Source of the DNA: Syntrophaceae bacterium UBA4059
GTDB lineage: Bacteria; Desulfobacterota; Syntrophia; Syntrophales; Smithellaceae
Direction: 5' to 3'
Length of the DNA stretch: 11,392 bases
Assembly (NCBI GenBank): GCA_002382045.1
Contig: DFZJ01000218.1
Span: forward strand, 1-11,392
How positions within the stretch are numbered: the stretch's first letter is position 1; each line of letters begins with the position of its first letter. The notes beneath the pieces are model-generated. The model was not told the DNA's origin, ran no database searches, and saw only the letters and a list, made by a program, of their open reading frames with translations. Position numbers and translations under genes: made by a program. Of the stretch, positions 1 through 7,300 are shown one piece after another.

Positions 1-1334
1 CCTATCTTTATCAGGATGGGCCGCGATATTGGTATTCAACGCAGCCGACTGTCTTGAAGCTGGCCGAGGATCGTTCCGAGCAAATTAAGCGAGACCGCGA
101 TAAAGTAGCACAAGAAGTGGAAAACAGGTTACGTAAAGACTTGGAGCACAAAGGCGATTTCAGTCGCATCCATCCATTGCCCCGAACGGGTCAGGATGTG
201 CCGGATGATACGGATGCGCGTCTGGTTGTTCTGGGCATTGATTATCCTTACAGCAAAGAATCCGGCAATGCGGCCCAGTCAGCCGCAAAGGCAATTCTTG
301 AGCTACGGGGAACGACGCCGCGTCTTTATCGCAATGCGCTGGTCTTTTTAGCTGCCGATAAAACGCGCTTACAGGATCTGGAAGAGGCAGCCTGCAAATA
401 TCTGGCGTGGGAAACCATTGTGGCTGAAAAAGTGCAATTGAATCTTGATCCGCAGCAGGTCAAGCAGGCAGAAAACCAGAAAACGGCTGCTGATACGGCA
501 GTGGTCGCGCGACTTCCGGAAACTTATCAATGGCTGCTGGTTCCAGAGCAAAAAACGCCGCAAGATGCAATGGCCTGGCAGGCGATACGCGTCACGGGTC
601 AGGACGCTCTGGCTGTGCGGGCCGGTAAAAAATTGAGAAACGAAGAATTGTTGATCACCAGTTTTGCGGCGACGCGATTGCGCATGGAGCTGGATAAAAT
701 CCCACTCTGGCGGGGTAACGATGTGTCTGTCAAACAGCTTGCTGAAGACTTTGCCCGTTATACTTACTTGCCGCGTCTCAAGGATTCCTCAGTACTGACT
801 GCGGCCGTTCGCGATGGGGTGGCATTATTGACATGGGTACAGGATTCTTTCGCCTTTGCAGATAGTTTTGACGAAGCTGCCGGCCGCTATCGCGGTTTGC
901 GTGGTGGCCAGGGCATATCGCTTGCCGATACAGATGCTTCGGGACTTCTTGTAAAGCCTGAGATCGCTGTGCAGCAAATAGATGCGGAAAAGGCAAAAGC
1001 CGTCGGCGAAAAGCCAAAGGACGACGGCCAGGAAACGACAGGAGCAAAAGAGGAAGAGGAGAGGGAGGAAGACTCGGATACAACCCCCAAGGCAGGACAG
1101 CCAAAACGCTTTCATGGAACAGTAACGCTCGATGCCGCGCGTGTCGGACGCGATGCCGGAAGAATCGCCGAGGAGGTCATTTCTCATCTTGCCGGGCTCT
1201 TAAAGGCCAAAGTCACCGTCACGCTGGAAATCGAGGCCGAAATACCCGAAGGCGCCCCGGACCAGGTTGTCCGCACCGTCACAGAGAACAGCCGCACACT
1301 GAAATTCTCCAGCCAGGGGTTTGAGAAGGAATAA
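1..1334 (+). CDS. DUF499-family P-loop ATPase, C-terminal part (5' end outside window)
   Basis: The reading frame is open from base 3 with no stop, so the gene enters from the left edge; 443 codons are visible (bases 1-2 finish a preceding codon). The residues just before the TTG at 54 (YLYQDGPRYWYSTQPTV) are typical of the interior of DUF499 proteins, so that TTG is not the start. The C-terminal block, about the last 75 residues (RFHGTVTLD, GRDAGRIAEEVISHL, TVTLEIEAEIPEGAPDQVVR), also matches my recollection of the family's conserved tail. Before it lies an acidic, low-complexity linker (EEEEREEDSDTT). Full-length members are about 1000 residues, with the Walker motifs in the N-terminal half, so the ATPase core is not visible here. 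Family members sit beside DUF1156 adenine methylases and are regarded as parts of phage-defence loci; the exact mechanism is not known to me. It is the last gene of its strand run and converges on the cyclase gene 68 bp away. Confidence 0.85.
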   Translation, partial: YLYQDGPRYWYSTQPTVLKLAEDRSEQIKRDRDKVAQEVENRLRKDLEHKGDFSRIHPLPRTGQDVPDDTDARLVVLGIDYPYSKESGNAAQSAAKAILELRGTTPRLYRNALVFLAADKTRLQDLEEAACKYLAWETIVAEKVQLNLDPQQVKQAENQKTAADTAVVARLPETYQWLLVPEQKTPQDAMAWQAIRVTGQDALAVRAGKKLRNEELLITSFAATRLRMELDKIPLWRGNDVSVKQLAEDFARYTYLPRLKDSSVLTAAVRDGVALLTWVQDSFAFADSFDEAAGRYRGLRGGQGISLADTDASGLLVKPEIAVQQIDAEKAKAVGEKPKDDGQETTGAKEEEEREEDSDTTPKAGQPKRFHGTVTLDAARVGRDAGRIAEEVISHLAGLLKAKVTVTLEIEAEIPEGAPDQVVRTVTENSRTLKFSSQGFEKE

Positions 1335-1402
1335 AACTCGTGTTCTTTTCTCAATAAAAAGATCAGCCGGTTTTATATCGTCAAAGACCCTAAATGATTC
1401 CG

Positions 1403-2161
1403 TTAGTCCGGTAAAATGGCTGCGACTCGGGCCGGTGCGGCGCTTGCTCCCTGAATCTTGAGTGGAAAACAGGCGACTTGAAAACCCGTGGGCGGGAGCG
1501 CGGCAAGATTGACGAGGCGTTCCATGTGAGAATAGGGAACACCGATTTGATGCGCTGACCAGAAGCTGCCTTCTTTGTTTTCAGTCCTGGCTTTTTCGGC
1601 CTGCAGATGAAGCGGCATGTCCCAGCCCCAGGCATCAATTCCCATCATCCGAATGCCGGCATCGTAAAGCCGGCGGGTGGCTTCGGCCGTGACACCGCAG
1701 CCTTTAAAAAAATAATCAGGCGAATGATAGTAGACATCCCGGCCGGTATAGATCAGCACAATATCGTAAGGTTTTAACGTATAGGAAATACGCTTCAGTT
1801 CCCTTTCCAGATCTTCAATCGTGACGGCATCGCCGTCTTCTTTGGCATGAAAATCCAACTTCACGCCGTCGCCGAAAAACCATTCCAGGGGAAGTTCGTC
1901 GATGGTCTGCGCCTTCGCTCCTTCGATCAGGCTGTTGTAATGCCAGGGGGCATCCACGTGCGTTGTCCCATGGGTTTCCAGACGGGTGATACATTCCGTC
2001 GCCCATCCTTCGGAATGACGAAAAAGATGAGCGGGAACATTCAACAAGGCAGCCTGTGCCGCACCGTCGGCATGGGTTTGATATTTGATCTCGCTTCGGG
2101 AATATTCCGGTGTGCCGGCAGGGCTTGTTGCAATGGTGGCAGACAGATCAATGATGTGCAT
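1403..2161 (-). CDS. Cyclase family protein (kynurenine formamidase-like metal-dependent hydrolase)
   Basis: This 252-residue protein belongs to the cyclase superfamily (PF04199), whose members include bacterial arylformamidase KynB and hydrolases of cyclic amides or esters. The metal-binding signature HGTTHVDAPWH is intact (H64, H68, D70, H74). The block GCGVTAEATRRLYDAGIRMMGIDAWGWD and the C-terminal PPTGFQVACFPLKIQGASA fit a subfamily of uncharacterised cyclases. Length is normal and no signal peptide or membrane segment is seen, so it is probably cytosolic. An ATG lies four codons upstream at 2173. I chose 2161 because GAGG at 2168-2171 sits 6 nt before it, whereas the upstream ATG has no ribosome-binding site. 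It is the last gene of a three-gene leftward operon, 38 bp after the membrane-protein gene. No tryptophan-catabolism genes are nearby, so the substrate cannot be assigned. The family call is firm; the reaction is unknown. Confidence 0.9.
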   Translation of the reverse strand: MHIIDLSATIATSPAGTPEYSRSEIKYQTHADGAAQAALLNVPAHLFRHSEGWATECITRLETHGTTHVDAPWHYNSLIEGAKAQTIDELPLEWFFGDGVKLDFHAKEDGDAVTIEDLERELKRISYTLKPYDIVLIYTGRDVYYHSPDYFFKGCGVTAEATRRLYDAGIRMMGIDAWGWDMPLHLQAEKARTENKEGSFWSAHQIGVPYSHMERLVNLAALPPTGFQVACFPLKIQGASAAPARVAAILPD

Positions 2162-2199
2162 TTTTAGCCTCATTTACGGTTTGGCAACAGAAGTATTCT

Positions 2200-2589
2200 T
2201 TATTGTACCGGCCGGATATCAACAATGAAATATTCCGTATCTCCGAAGCAGCTTGTGGGAAGACCTTTGTGCTGTTCGTAAATGAGAGCAACGCGTTTGC
2301 CGGCAAGCTGGTTTATGCGATTCGCCACCTTGTCATTGCGGATGCTGAACAGAAATTTGTCAGGAATGGCGCCAGGCATAGTGACCATAGCCATCTCGCC
2401 TTCCCATGTCTTGCAAATCCAGCCGGTTTTGGAGAGCTTCTGAACATAGCCGACCCGCTCGCCTTCGGAAAAACTCCAGGTGAGGGCAAGCCAGATGTAA
2501 AGCGCACCCATGGCTGTAATCGTCACGAAGAATCCAGCAAGCCATGCAATCCAACGCCTTTTTTTCTTTTCCCCGAATTCATTTTCCAT
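2200..2589 (-). CDS. Small single-pass membrane protein (family often mislabelled 6-phosphogluconate dehydrogenase)
   Basis: A 129-residue protein with a positively charged N terminus (KKKRR at 8-12), one hydrophobic segment at about residues 13-37, and a ~90-residue soluble domain. By the positive-inside rule the soluble part should face the periplasm. The pattern SEGERVGYVQKLSKTGW ... CKTWEGE ... LIYEQHKG ... FGDTEYFIVDI matches a small, widespread family that databases sometimes name 6-phosphogluconate dehydrogenase. It has no dehydrogenase domain: no Rossmann GxGxxG and far too short. I recall this family from memory and could not search. Two cysteines (C59 and one in TSCFGD) could be paired or bind metal, which is inference. 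Translation is coupled to the upstream gene: its ATG follows that gene's TAA directly, with AGGAGG at 2596-2601. No function is known. Confidence 0.85.
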   Translation of the reverse strand: MENEFGEKKKRRWIAWLAGFFVTITAMGALYIWLALTWSFSEGERVGYVQKLSKTGWICKTWEGEMAMVTMPGAIPDKFLFSIRNDKVANRINQLAGKRVALIYEQHKGLPTSCFGDTEYFIVDIRPVQ

Positions 2590-2988
2590 TTAACGCCTCC
2601 TGTTGGAATTGGCCTTCGTGCTTTTGCGGGCTGCCGGTTTTTTCCGGGCAAAGAGGGATGCGATATGCCTGCCCTCCTCTTCGCCGACCGGTTCTTTGCC
2701 GGTCGTGATTTGCGCCGATCGATTTTCAGCCGACCAGTTGAACATCACGGGCTTTTCATTGCGTAGCATATCCGTGACGGAAGAGAGATCCGAACGGTGG
2801 AAACTCAGAAAAACAGTGCCGCTGATGCTTTGTCTGGGGACGGGCAGGGGGCCTGTTCTTTCGACAAAAGCGGCCATACACAAAAGCTTGTTTTGTCGGT
2901 CAAACAAATACAGAAAAGCGGCATTTTCTCCATTCATATCCCGGAACTCATACTGATAATTGGTTATTTCCGCGCTGACATTCGGCAT
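2590..2988 (-). CDS. Conserved-looking hypothetical protein, 132 aa, basic C-terminal tail
   Basis: I do not recognise this family. The frame can begin at a TTG at 3009, but the ATG at 2988 has AAAGGAG at 2998-3004 with 9 nt spacing, so 2988 is preferred. The first ~80 residues read like a compact alpha/beta or beta-rich domain (YQYEFRDMNG, AAFLYLFDRQNKLLCMAAFV, ISGTVFLSFHRSDLSSVTDML). The last ~25 are strongly basic and probably disordered (ARKKPAARKSTKANSNRRR), which could contact nucleic acid or membrane phosphates; this is inference. No signal peptide or membrane segment is visible. It is the first gene of the leftward operon, and its stop codon abuts the start of the next gene, so the two products are probably made in linked amounts. 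Confidence 0.75.
   Translation of the reverse strand: MPNVSAEITNYQYEFRDMNGENAAFLYLFDRQNKLLCMAAFVERTGPLPVPRQSISGTVFLSFHRSDLSSVTDMLRNEKPVMFNWSAENRSAQITTGKEPVGEEEGRHIASLFARKKPAARKSTKANSNRRR
2596..2601 (-). promoter_or_regulatory. Shine-Dalgarno AGGAGG embedded in the end of the upstream gene
   Basis: AGGAGG lies 6 nt before the ATG at 2589 and at the same time encodes two of the three terminal arginines of the 132-aa protein (AGG AGG CGT TAA ATG). The arrangement implies translational coupling, because a ribosome finishing the first gene stops exactly at the start of the second. Confidence 0.8.
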
Positions 2989-3028
2989 AAAGAGGATCTC
3001 CTTTCCCAATTTTAGTCATCCGTTGAGG

Positions 3029-3057
3029 ATTTGACCATGATTTGGTGCTAAATTCAA
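3029..3057 (-). promoter_or_regulatory. Weak sigma70-like promoter candidate for the leftward three-gene operon
   Basis: On the minus strand TTGAAT (3052-3057) and TCAAAT (3029-3034) are 17 bp apart, each matching the consensus hexamer at 4 of 6 positions. Transcription would begin near 3022, giving a leader of about 34 nt before the ATG at 2988. Such matches arise by chance, so this is tentative. Confidence 0.25.
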
Positions 3058-3327
3058 CATGATTATGAGATGAGGGCGATGCCTGCTATGTTTGCATATG
3101 CTTTTGCACGACGTTTGGGCGGTATTCAGGACCAAGTCATTCAAAGCCATCGCTGTGCCTTTTTATCAATATCATTAATCAAAATTATCAGTTTTGTGGT
3201 CTCCTCAAAAAAAATTGCAGCTTTGACTTTAAATGACCCGCCGGAAATTCTCATGCCCATTTCTGAATGATGGACTGTGACTTGACCTGGCCCGGAATCA
3301 ACAGTTGCTTTTCTATTCGCGTAAATT

Positions 3328-3345
3328 GGTATATAGTATAATACC
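3328..3345 (+). promoter_or_regulatory. TATAAT box inside an 18-bp imperfect palindrome upstream of the GGDEF gene
   Basis: A perfect TATAAT lies at 3337-3342, about 60 bp before the GTG start at 3401. No good -35 hexamer sits at 17 bp; TTGCTT at 3305-3310 is too far upstream for it. The box is embedded in GGTAT-N8-ATACC (3328-3345), an inverted repeat of 5-bp arms that could be a repressor site covering the promoter. The promoter role is plausible; the operator role is inference. Confidence 0.35.
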
Positions 3346-3400
3346 ATAAAGCAATCAGGGCCATTAACCCGGAATTTAATCTCCAGAAAGGTGATTGATC

Positions 3401-4390
3401 GTGTCTTCGGAACTGGAACAACTTAAAGCCGCTCAAGCAAACCTTCAGGAACAGTTAAAAAAAACGGTCGCTGAAAACAAGCATCTGCGGATCCAATTCA
3501 GCTCAACCACCAAGCAGGTTCATGAGCTCAATAAGTTCATCGAGCTGATGCTGAATCTGTCGCCTTTCGGCATATGCATTCTCCAGAAAAACAGGCTGAT
3601 CTTTACCAATAAAGCTTTCTGTGAAATATTAGGTTTATCGCCAAGAGAATTGAGAAAGATGGATCCCCTGAAGATTGTCTTTGAAGAGGACCGGGACCAT
3701 GTGCAAAAAAGCTTTCAGGCCACGCTGACCGAACAGACGGAATCTTTCTTCATGTTTCGTGTGATGACAAAGCAGGAAACCATCAAGTGGATTCTGGGTT
3801 CGGTCGCTCTCATTCACATGAATGAAAAATATGCCATCCTGGGCAATTTTGCCGATCTGACTGAAGGACGGGTCATGCAACTGGCTTATAATGATCCTTT
3901 AACCGGATTGCCGAACCGGAAGCTCATGATGGATCGTCTGGAACAAGCCATTGTCTCGGCCAAAAGAAGAAGCACTCCCCTGGCTCTGCTGTTCGTTGAC
4001 CTGGATGAATTCAAAGAAGTCAATGACGCCTATGGTCATAAAACCGGAGATCAACTGCTCATTGAAATTGCCAATAAACTCAGAGATTTTGTCCGGCGGG
4101 AAAACGATACCATCGCCCGAATCGGCGGCGATGAATTTTTAATTCTCTTAACGGATATCTCGCAAAGAAGTCATATTGAGACCGTGATTCAACTTCTTTT
4201 TGAAAATTTCACAGAACCCTTATCTATCGGTTCGCCACCCGTAAAGGTCAAAGTCAGATTCAGTATCGGCATTGCGCTTTTTCCGGACCATGGCGACAAT
4301 TCAGATCTGTTAATCCATCACGCCGATCTCGCCATGTACAAGGCAAAGAAAAAGCGCAGAAAAAATAATTTTTGTTTTTTCGAACCCTGA
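3401..4390 (+). CDS. PAS-GGDEF diguanylate cyclase
   Basis: The protein (329 aa) makes cyclic di-GMP from two GTP. Residues 1-50 form a heptad-like coiled coil (ELEQLKAAQANLQEQLKK), about 51-155 a PAS sensor domain (SPFGICILQKNRLIFTNKAF, DLTEGR at its end), and about 160-329 the GGDEF domain. The cyclase signature is intact: DPLTGLPNR at 165-173, the metal-binding D200 in FVDLDEFK, and GGDEF at 242-246. The product-inhibition I-site RxxD is also intact (R233-END-236, five residues before GGDEF). There is no membrane segment, so it is a cytosolic, probably PAS-dimerised sensor; its ligand is unknown. The GTG at 3401 is chosen because AAAGGTG (3387-3393) lies 7 nt upstream; an in-frame TTG at 3395 is too close to that site. 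It stands alone on its strand and ends 4 bp from the stop of the convergent dikinase gene. Confidence 0.93.
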   Translation: MSSELEQLKAAQANLQEQLKKTVAENKHLRIQFSSTTKQVHELNKFIELMLNLSPFGICILQKNRLIFTNKAFCEILGLSPRELRKMDPLKIVFEEDRDHVQKSFQATLTEQTESFFMFRVMTKQETIKWILGSVALIHMNEKYAILGNFADLTEGRVMQLAYNDPLTGLPNRKLMMDRLEQAIVSAKRRSTPLALLFVDLDEFKEVNDAYGHKTGDQLLIEIANKLRDFVRRENDTIARIGGDEFLILLTDISQRSHIETVIQLLFENFTEPLSIGSPPVKVKVRFSIGIALFPDHGDNSDLLIHHADLAMYKAKKKRRKNNFCFFEP

Positions 4391-4394
4391 ATGC

Positions 4395-7300
4395 TTAGAG
4401 GGTGATGGAATAATACTTATCCGTCTCCCGCTCATGCTTTCCCAGATAGAGCGTGCCGCTCCAGCCGTCAATACAGATAAAATCTCCCGTCTTGATGGTA
4501 TGGCCTTCCAGGGCGGCATAACCGTCTGCCTCATACACTTTCAATTTACTTAAACCCACCACGCCGACTTTGCCGAGCTGCGGAATCGTCACGGCGGCAT
4601 GAGAGGTCGCGCCGCCTTTGGCCGTAAGGAGCCCCTCCACCTGCAGAAGGACGCCGACATCGTCGGGAACCGTATCGGGGCGCACAAGAATCAGCGATGT
4701 TTTAGGTTCCGTCTTGCGAAAATGTTTAATGTCGCCTTCGGAATACACAGCCCGTCCGCAAAGCGCGCCGCCGCTCACGCCGACCCCCGTGCCCAGCATG
4801 GACGCCTGCAAGGAGGGCGTATCTTTAAAACGCCGCAGACTTTTTGTTTTGGTTTGATCCATATCGCGGGTTTGCAGCAGGAACAGCTGATCTTTCCCCG
4901 GACCTTCAAAGGTAAATTCAATTTCCTGGTGGTTCAGGCCTTTTTCGTAAATCATGATTTCAGCTATCTTGACCAGTTCGGAATAAATGGCGGGAAACGT
5001 GGCTTCCAGGGAAATCCCCGTATTGCGATGCTCGGCAATCCGCTGACGCTCCGAAACAGGAAAGGTTTCCACCAGGCCCGAAACAATATCATCCCCCTGA
5101 ACACCGAAAATAAAATCACCATAAAGCGTGACATCGGATGAAACGCTTTTGGGGTCGCGCGTAAAAATCACGCCCGACCCGGAACGCTCATGGAAATTAC
5201 CGAAAACCATCGCCTGCACGATGACGGCCGTTCCCCATTCATCGGACAAATGCATCTGGTGACGATAAATTTTGGCCTGTTCCGAATACCAGGAATCAAA
5301 AACATGCAAAATAGCGTGGCGCAATTGCCGCATCGGATCATCCGACAGCGGAATACCCCTGTCGAGAATGCCCTTTTTATAAGCCAGCGCGATGGTTTTC
5401 ATCAGGTCGGGTGAAAATTGAATTTTTCTTTCCACGCCATGCTTTTGCTTGAAGCCGTCCATAATCGCATCAAAGAAATCGCGGCTCAGTCCCTGGAACA
5501 TACCCCAGGTCTGCAAAAAACGGCGGTAGGAATCCCAGGCCGCCCATTGAAAATCTTTTTTCGCGCCAAGACTTTCCGCAATCGATCCATTGATGCCCAC
5601 ATTTAAAAAAGAGCGCATCATCCCGGGCAGAGAAACCGTGGCGCCGCTGCGAACCGATAAAAGCAGAGGATTATTGCGGTCTCCGAATTTACGGCCGGTC
5701 CTCCTTTCCAGCGCCCTGATTTCCTTGTTGACGCGCGCCGCCAGATCGCTGAAGATATACTTGTAACCATAGACGGCGTCATAGCCCCGGAACACTTCCG
5801 TGGTAATGATGAAACCGGGCGGCACCGGAAAACCGAAAGAAACCATCTTTTTAAGAAAATAACCTTTGTTTCCCAGCAGGATCTGGTTGTCGAGGCTTGT
5901 GCTTTTGCCGTAAATGGAAGAAACGGCCAGTTCCGGATTATAATCCATCAGCAGATTAAGAATCCTTTTGTTGTCCTTGAATTTCTCCAGTTCCGCATTG
6001 AGTGTTTTGATGACCGCGTGAACAAAATTATCCAGCACCTGCAGTCCGAAGGCGGACGAGATCATGCCCCGGAGGAAATTCTCCGATTGCTGATAGACTA
6101 GTTCATCGGGTTTGCGCGGTTCACCCTCCAGGTCCGGCTGATCAGGCAGCGGCCTGATTTGACGGACGATGATCGGCAAATTAACACTGTGAGCGTCGAT
6201 ATAATAATCACGGATGACATCCTGAATGCTTTTGGAGATAAACCTGAAAATATCGATGTATTGATCCACGGAAAATTGTTTAATGGGCAGCGCGCTCGTA
6301 ATATATTTGACCCTGGCCACCAGCCCTTCGGTGGAAATACCTTCCAGCTCCAGCGCGGCAAGATAGCGCCACAGATAAGTATGAATCTTGATGATGGTGC
6401 GCTTGGTGATGAATTTCAGGTTCAGTGATTTGATCAGTTCTTCAAACAGCATGCCGCCCAGGGCTTCCAGCCGGAGCGTGAGCCCCAGCGCGTCGAATTT
6501 CTCCTCATGATAGGTTCCGTACATGGATGGAATGCCCGCGGCAATATGCCGCTTATGATAGATATTTTCAAACGACGGGGTTTTCTTTCCGGAAAGAATT
6601 CTGGCCTTCAGGATGGATAGAAATTTCAGGATAACCGTCAGGCTCCTGTAATAGTTTTTCGAGGCCAGCGCCCGTTTCAAAGACAGGAGGTCCTGACGGG
6701 CAAAAGCATTGACGGATTCCAGGTCTTTGAGCAAATCAAAATACTGAGGATAATATTTTTTATGGATCAGCTGATAAATACGAATCATCAGCGACACCCG
6801 TTCCTGATCCACTTCAGAAATATCCCTGATCTGCTGAATCTCCCTGGCAATTCTTGCCTTTTCCCATTCCAGAAACTTGCGGGGGTCCTTGTTCCCCTTC
6901 GTCAGCAGTTGGACAAACGCCTGGTGCATCCCGTCGAAATACTTCCCGGAAGGGGTCACCTGATCAAACACTTCATCCGGAATATGTTTGCGGAGGTATT
7001 GCTTATCGCCGGAAAACCAGTAGCGGAAAATATCTTCGGTAAACTCGACCAGCAGACTGTTGCTCTCCACATGAGATTGCTTGCGGAAAAAATCCACTAA
7101 CCGGTCATTGCGAAACGACAATTCATCCACCCGGGTGGTGATGTCCCGAAGCTCGCCTTCCGCCCCGATTTCACTGAAATACACGGGGAAGAGACGCAGG
7201 AGCTGTTTGATCAGGTTATAGGCCGGCGCGATATCCGTATTCAGCAGCCTGGAAATTTCACGATGGATCAGATCGGTATCGCGAATAAAAATCCCGCCCA

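Larger units (their letters stand above)
2989..3400. other. Divergent intergenic spacer, AT-rich
   Basis: These 412 bp separate the leftward operon (start 2988) from the rightward GGDEF gene (start 3401). Open frames of 66 codons (3070-3270, plus) and 68 codons (3141-3347, minus) occur, but neither start has a Shine-Dalgarno and the frames overlap on opposite strands, so I do not call them. The spacer holds promoter candidates for both directions (listed separately). I see no tRNA, recognisable riboswitch or terminator. Its length beyond what two promoters need could reflect regulator sites or a decayed gene; nothing decides between these. Confidence 0.6.

Noticed and set aside
54..56. TTG at 54 as start of the first gene
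   Set aside because: The same frame is open to base 3 and the residues before the TTG fit the interior of DUF499 proteins, so the gene is truncated by the window edge.
3070..3347. Overlapping 66-codon (plus) and 68-codon (minus) open frames in the spacer
   Set aside because: No Shine-Dalgarno before either start, opposite-strand overlap with each other, AT-rich non-coding composition and no recognisable protein pattern.
4359..4381. A/T inverted repeat as a bidirectional intrinsic terminator
   Set aside because: The stem is only A-T pairs apart from one G-C closing pair, it lies inside coding sequence, and there is no GC-rich stem followed by a T-run; it would be very unstable.
4384..4404. 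ACCCT...AGGGT hairpin at the convergent gene ends as a terminator
   Set aside because: Only a 5-bp stem with a 10-nt loop and no following T-run on either strand.
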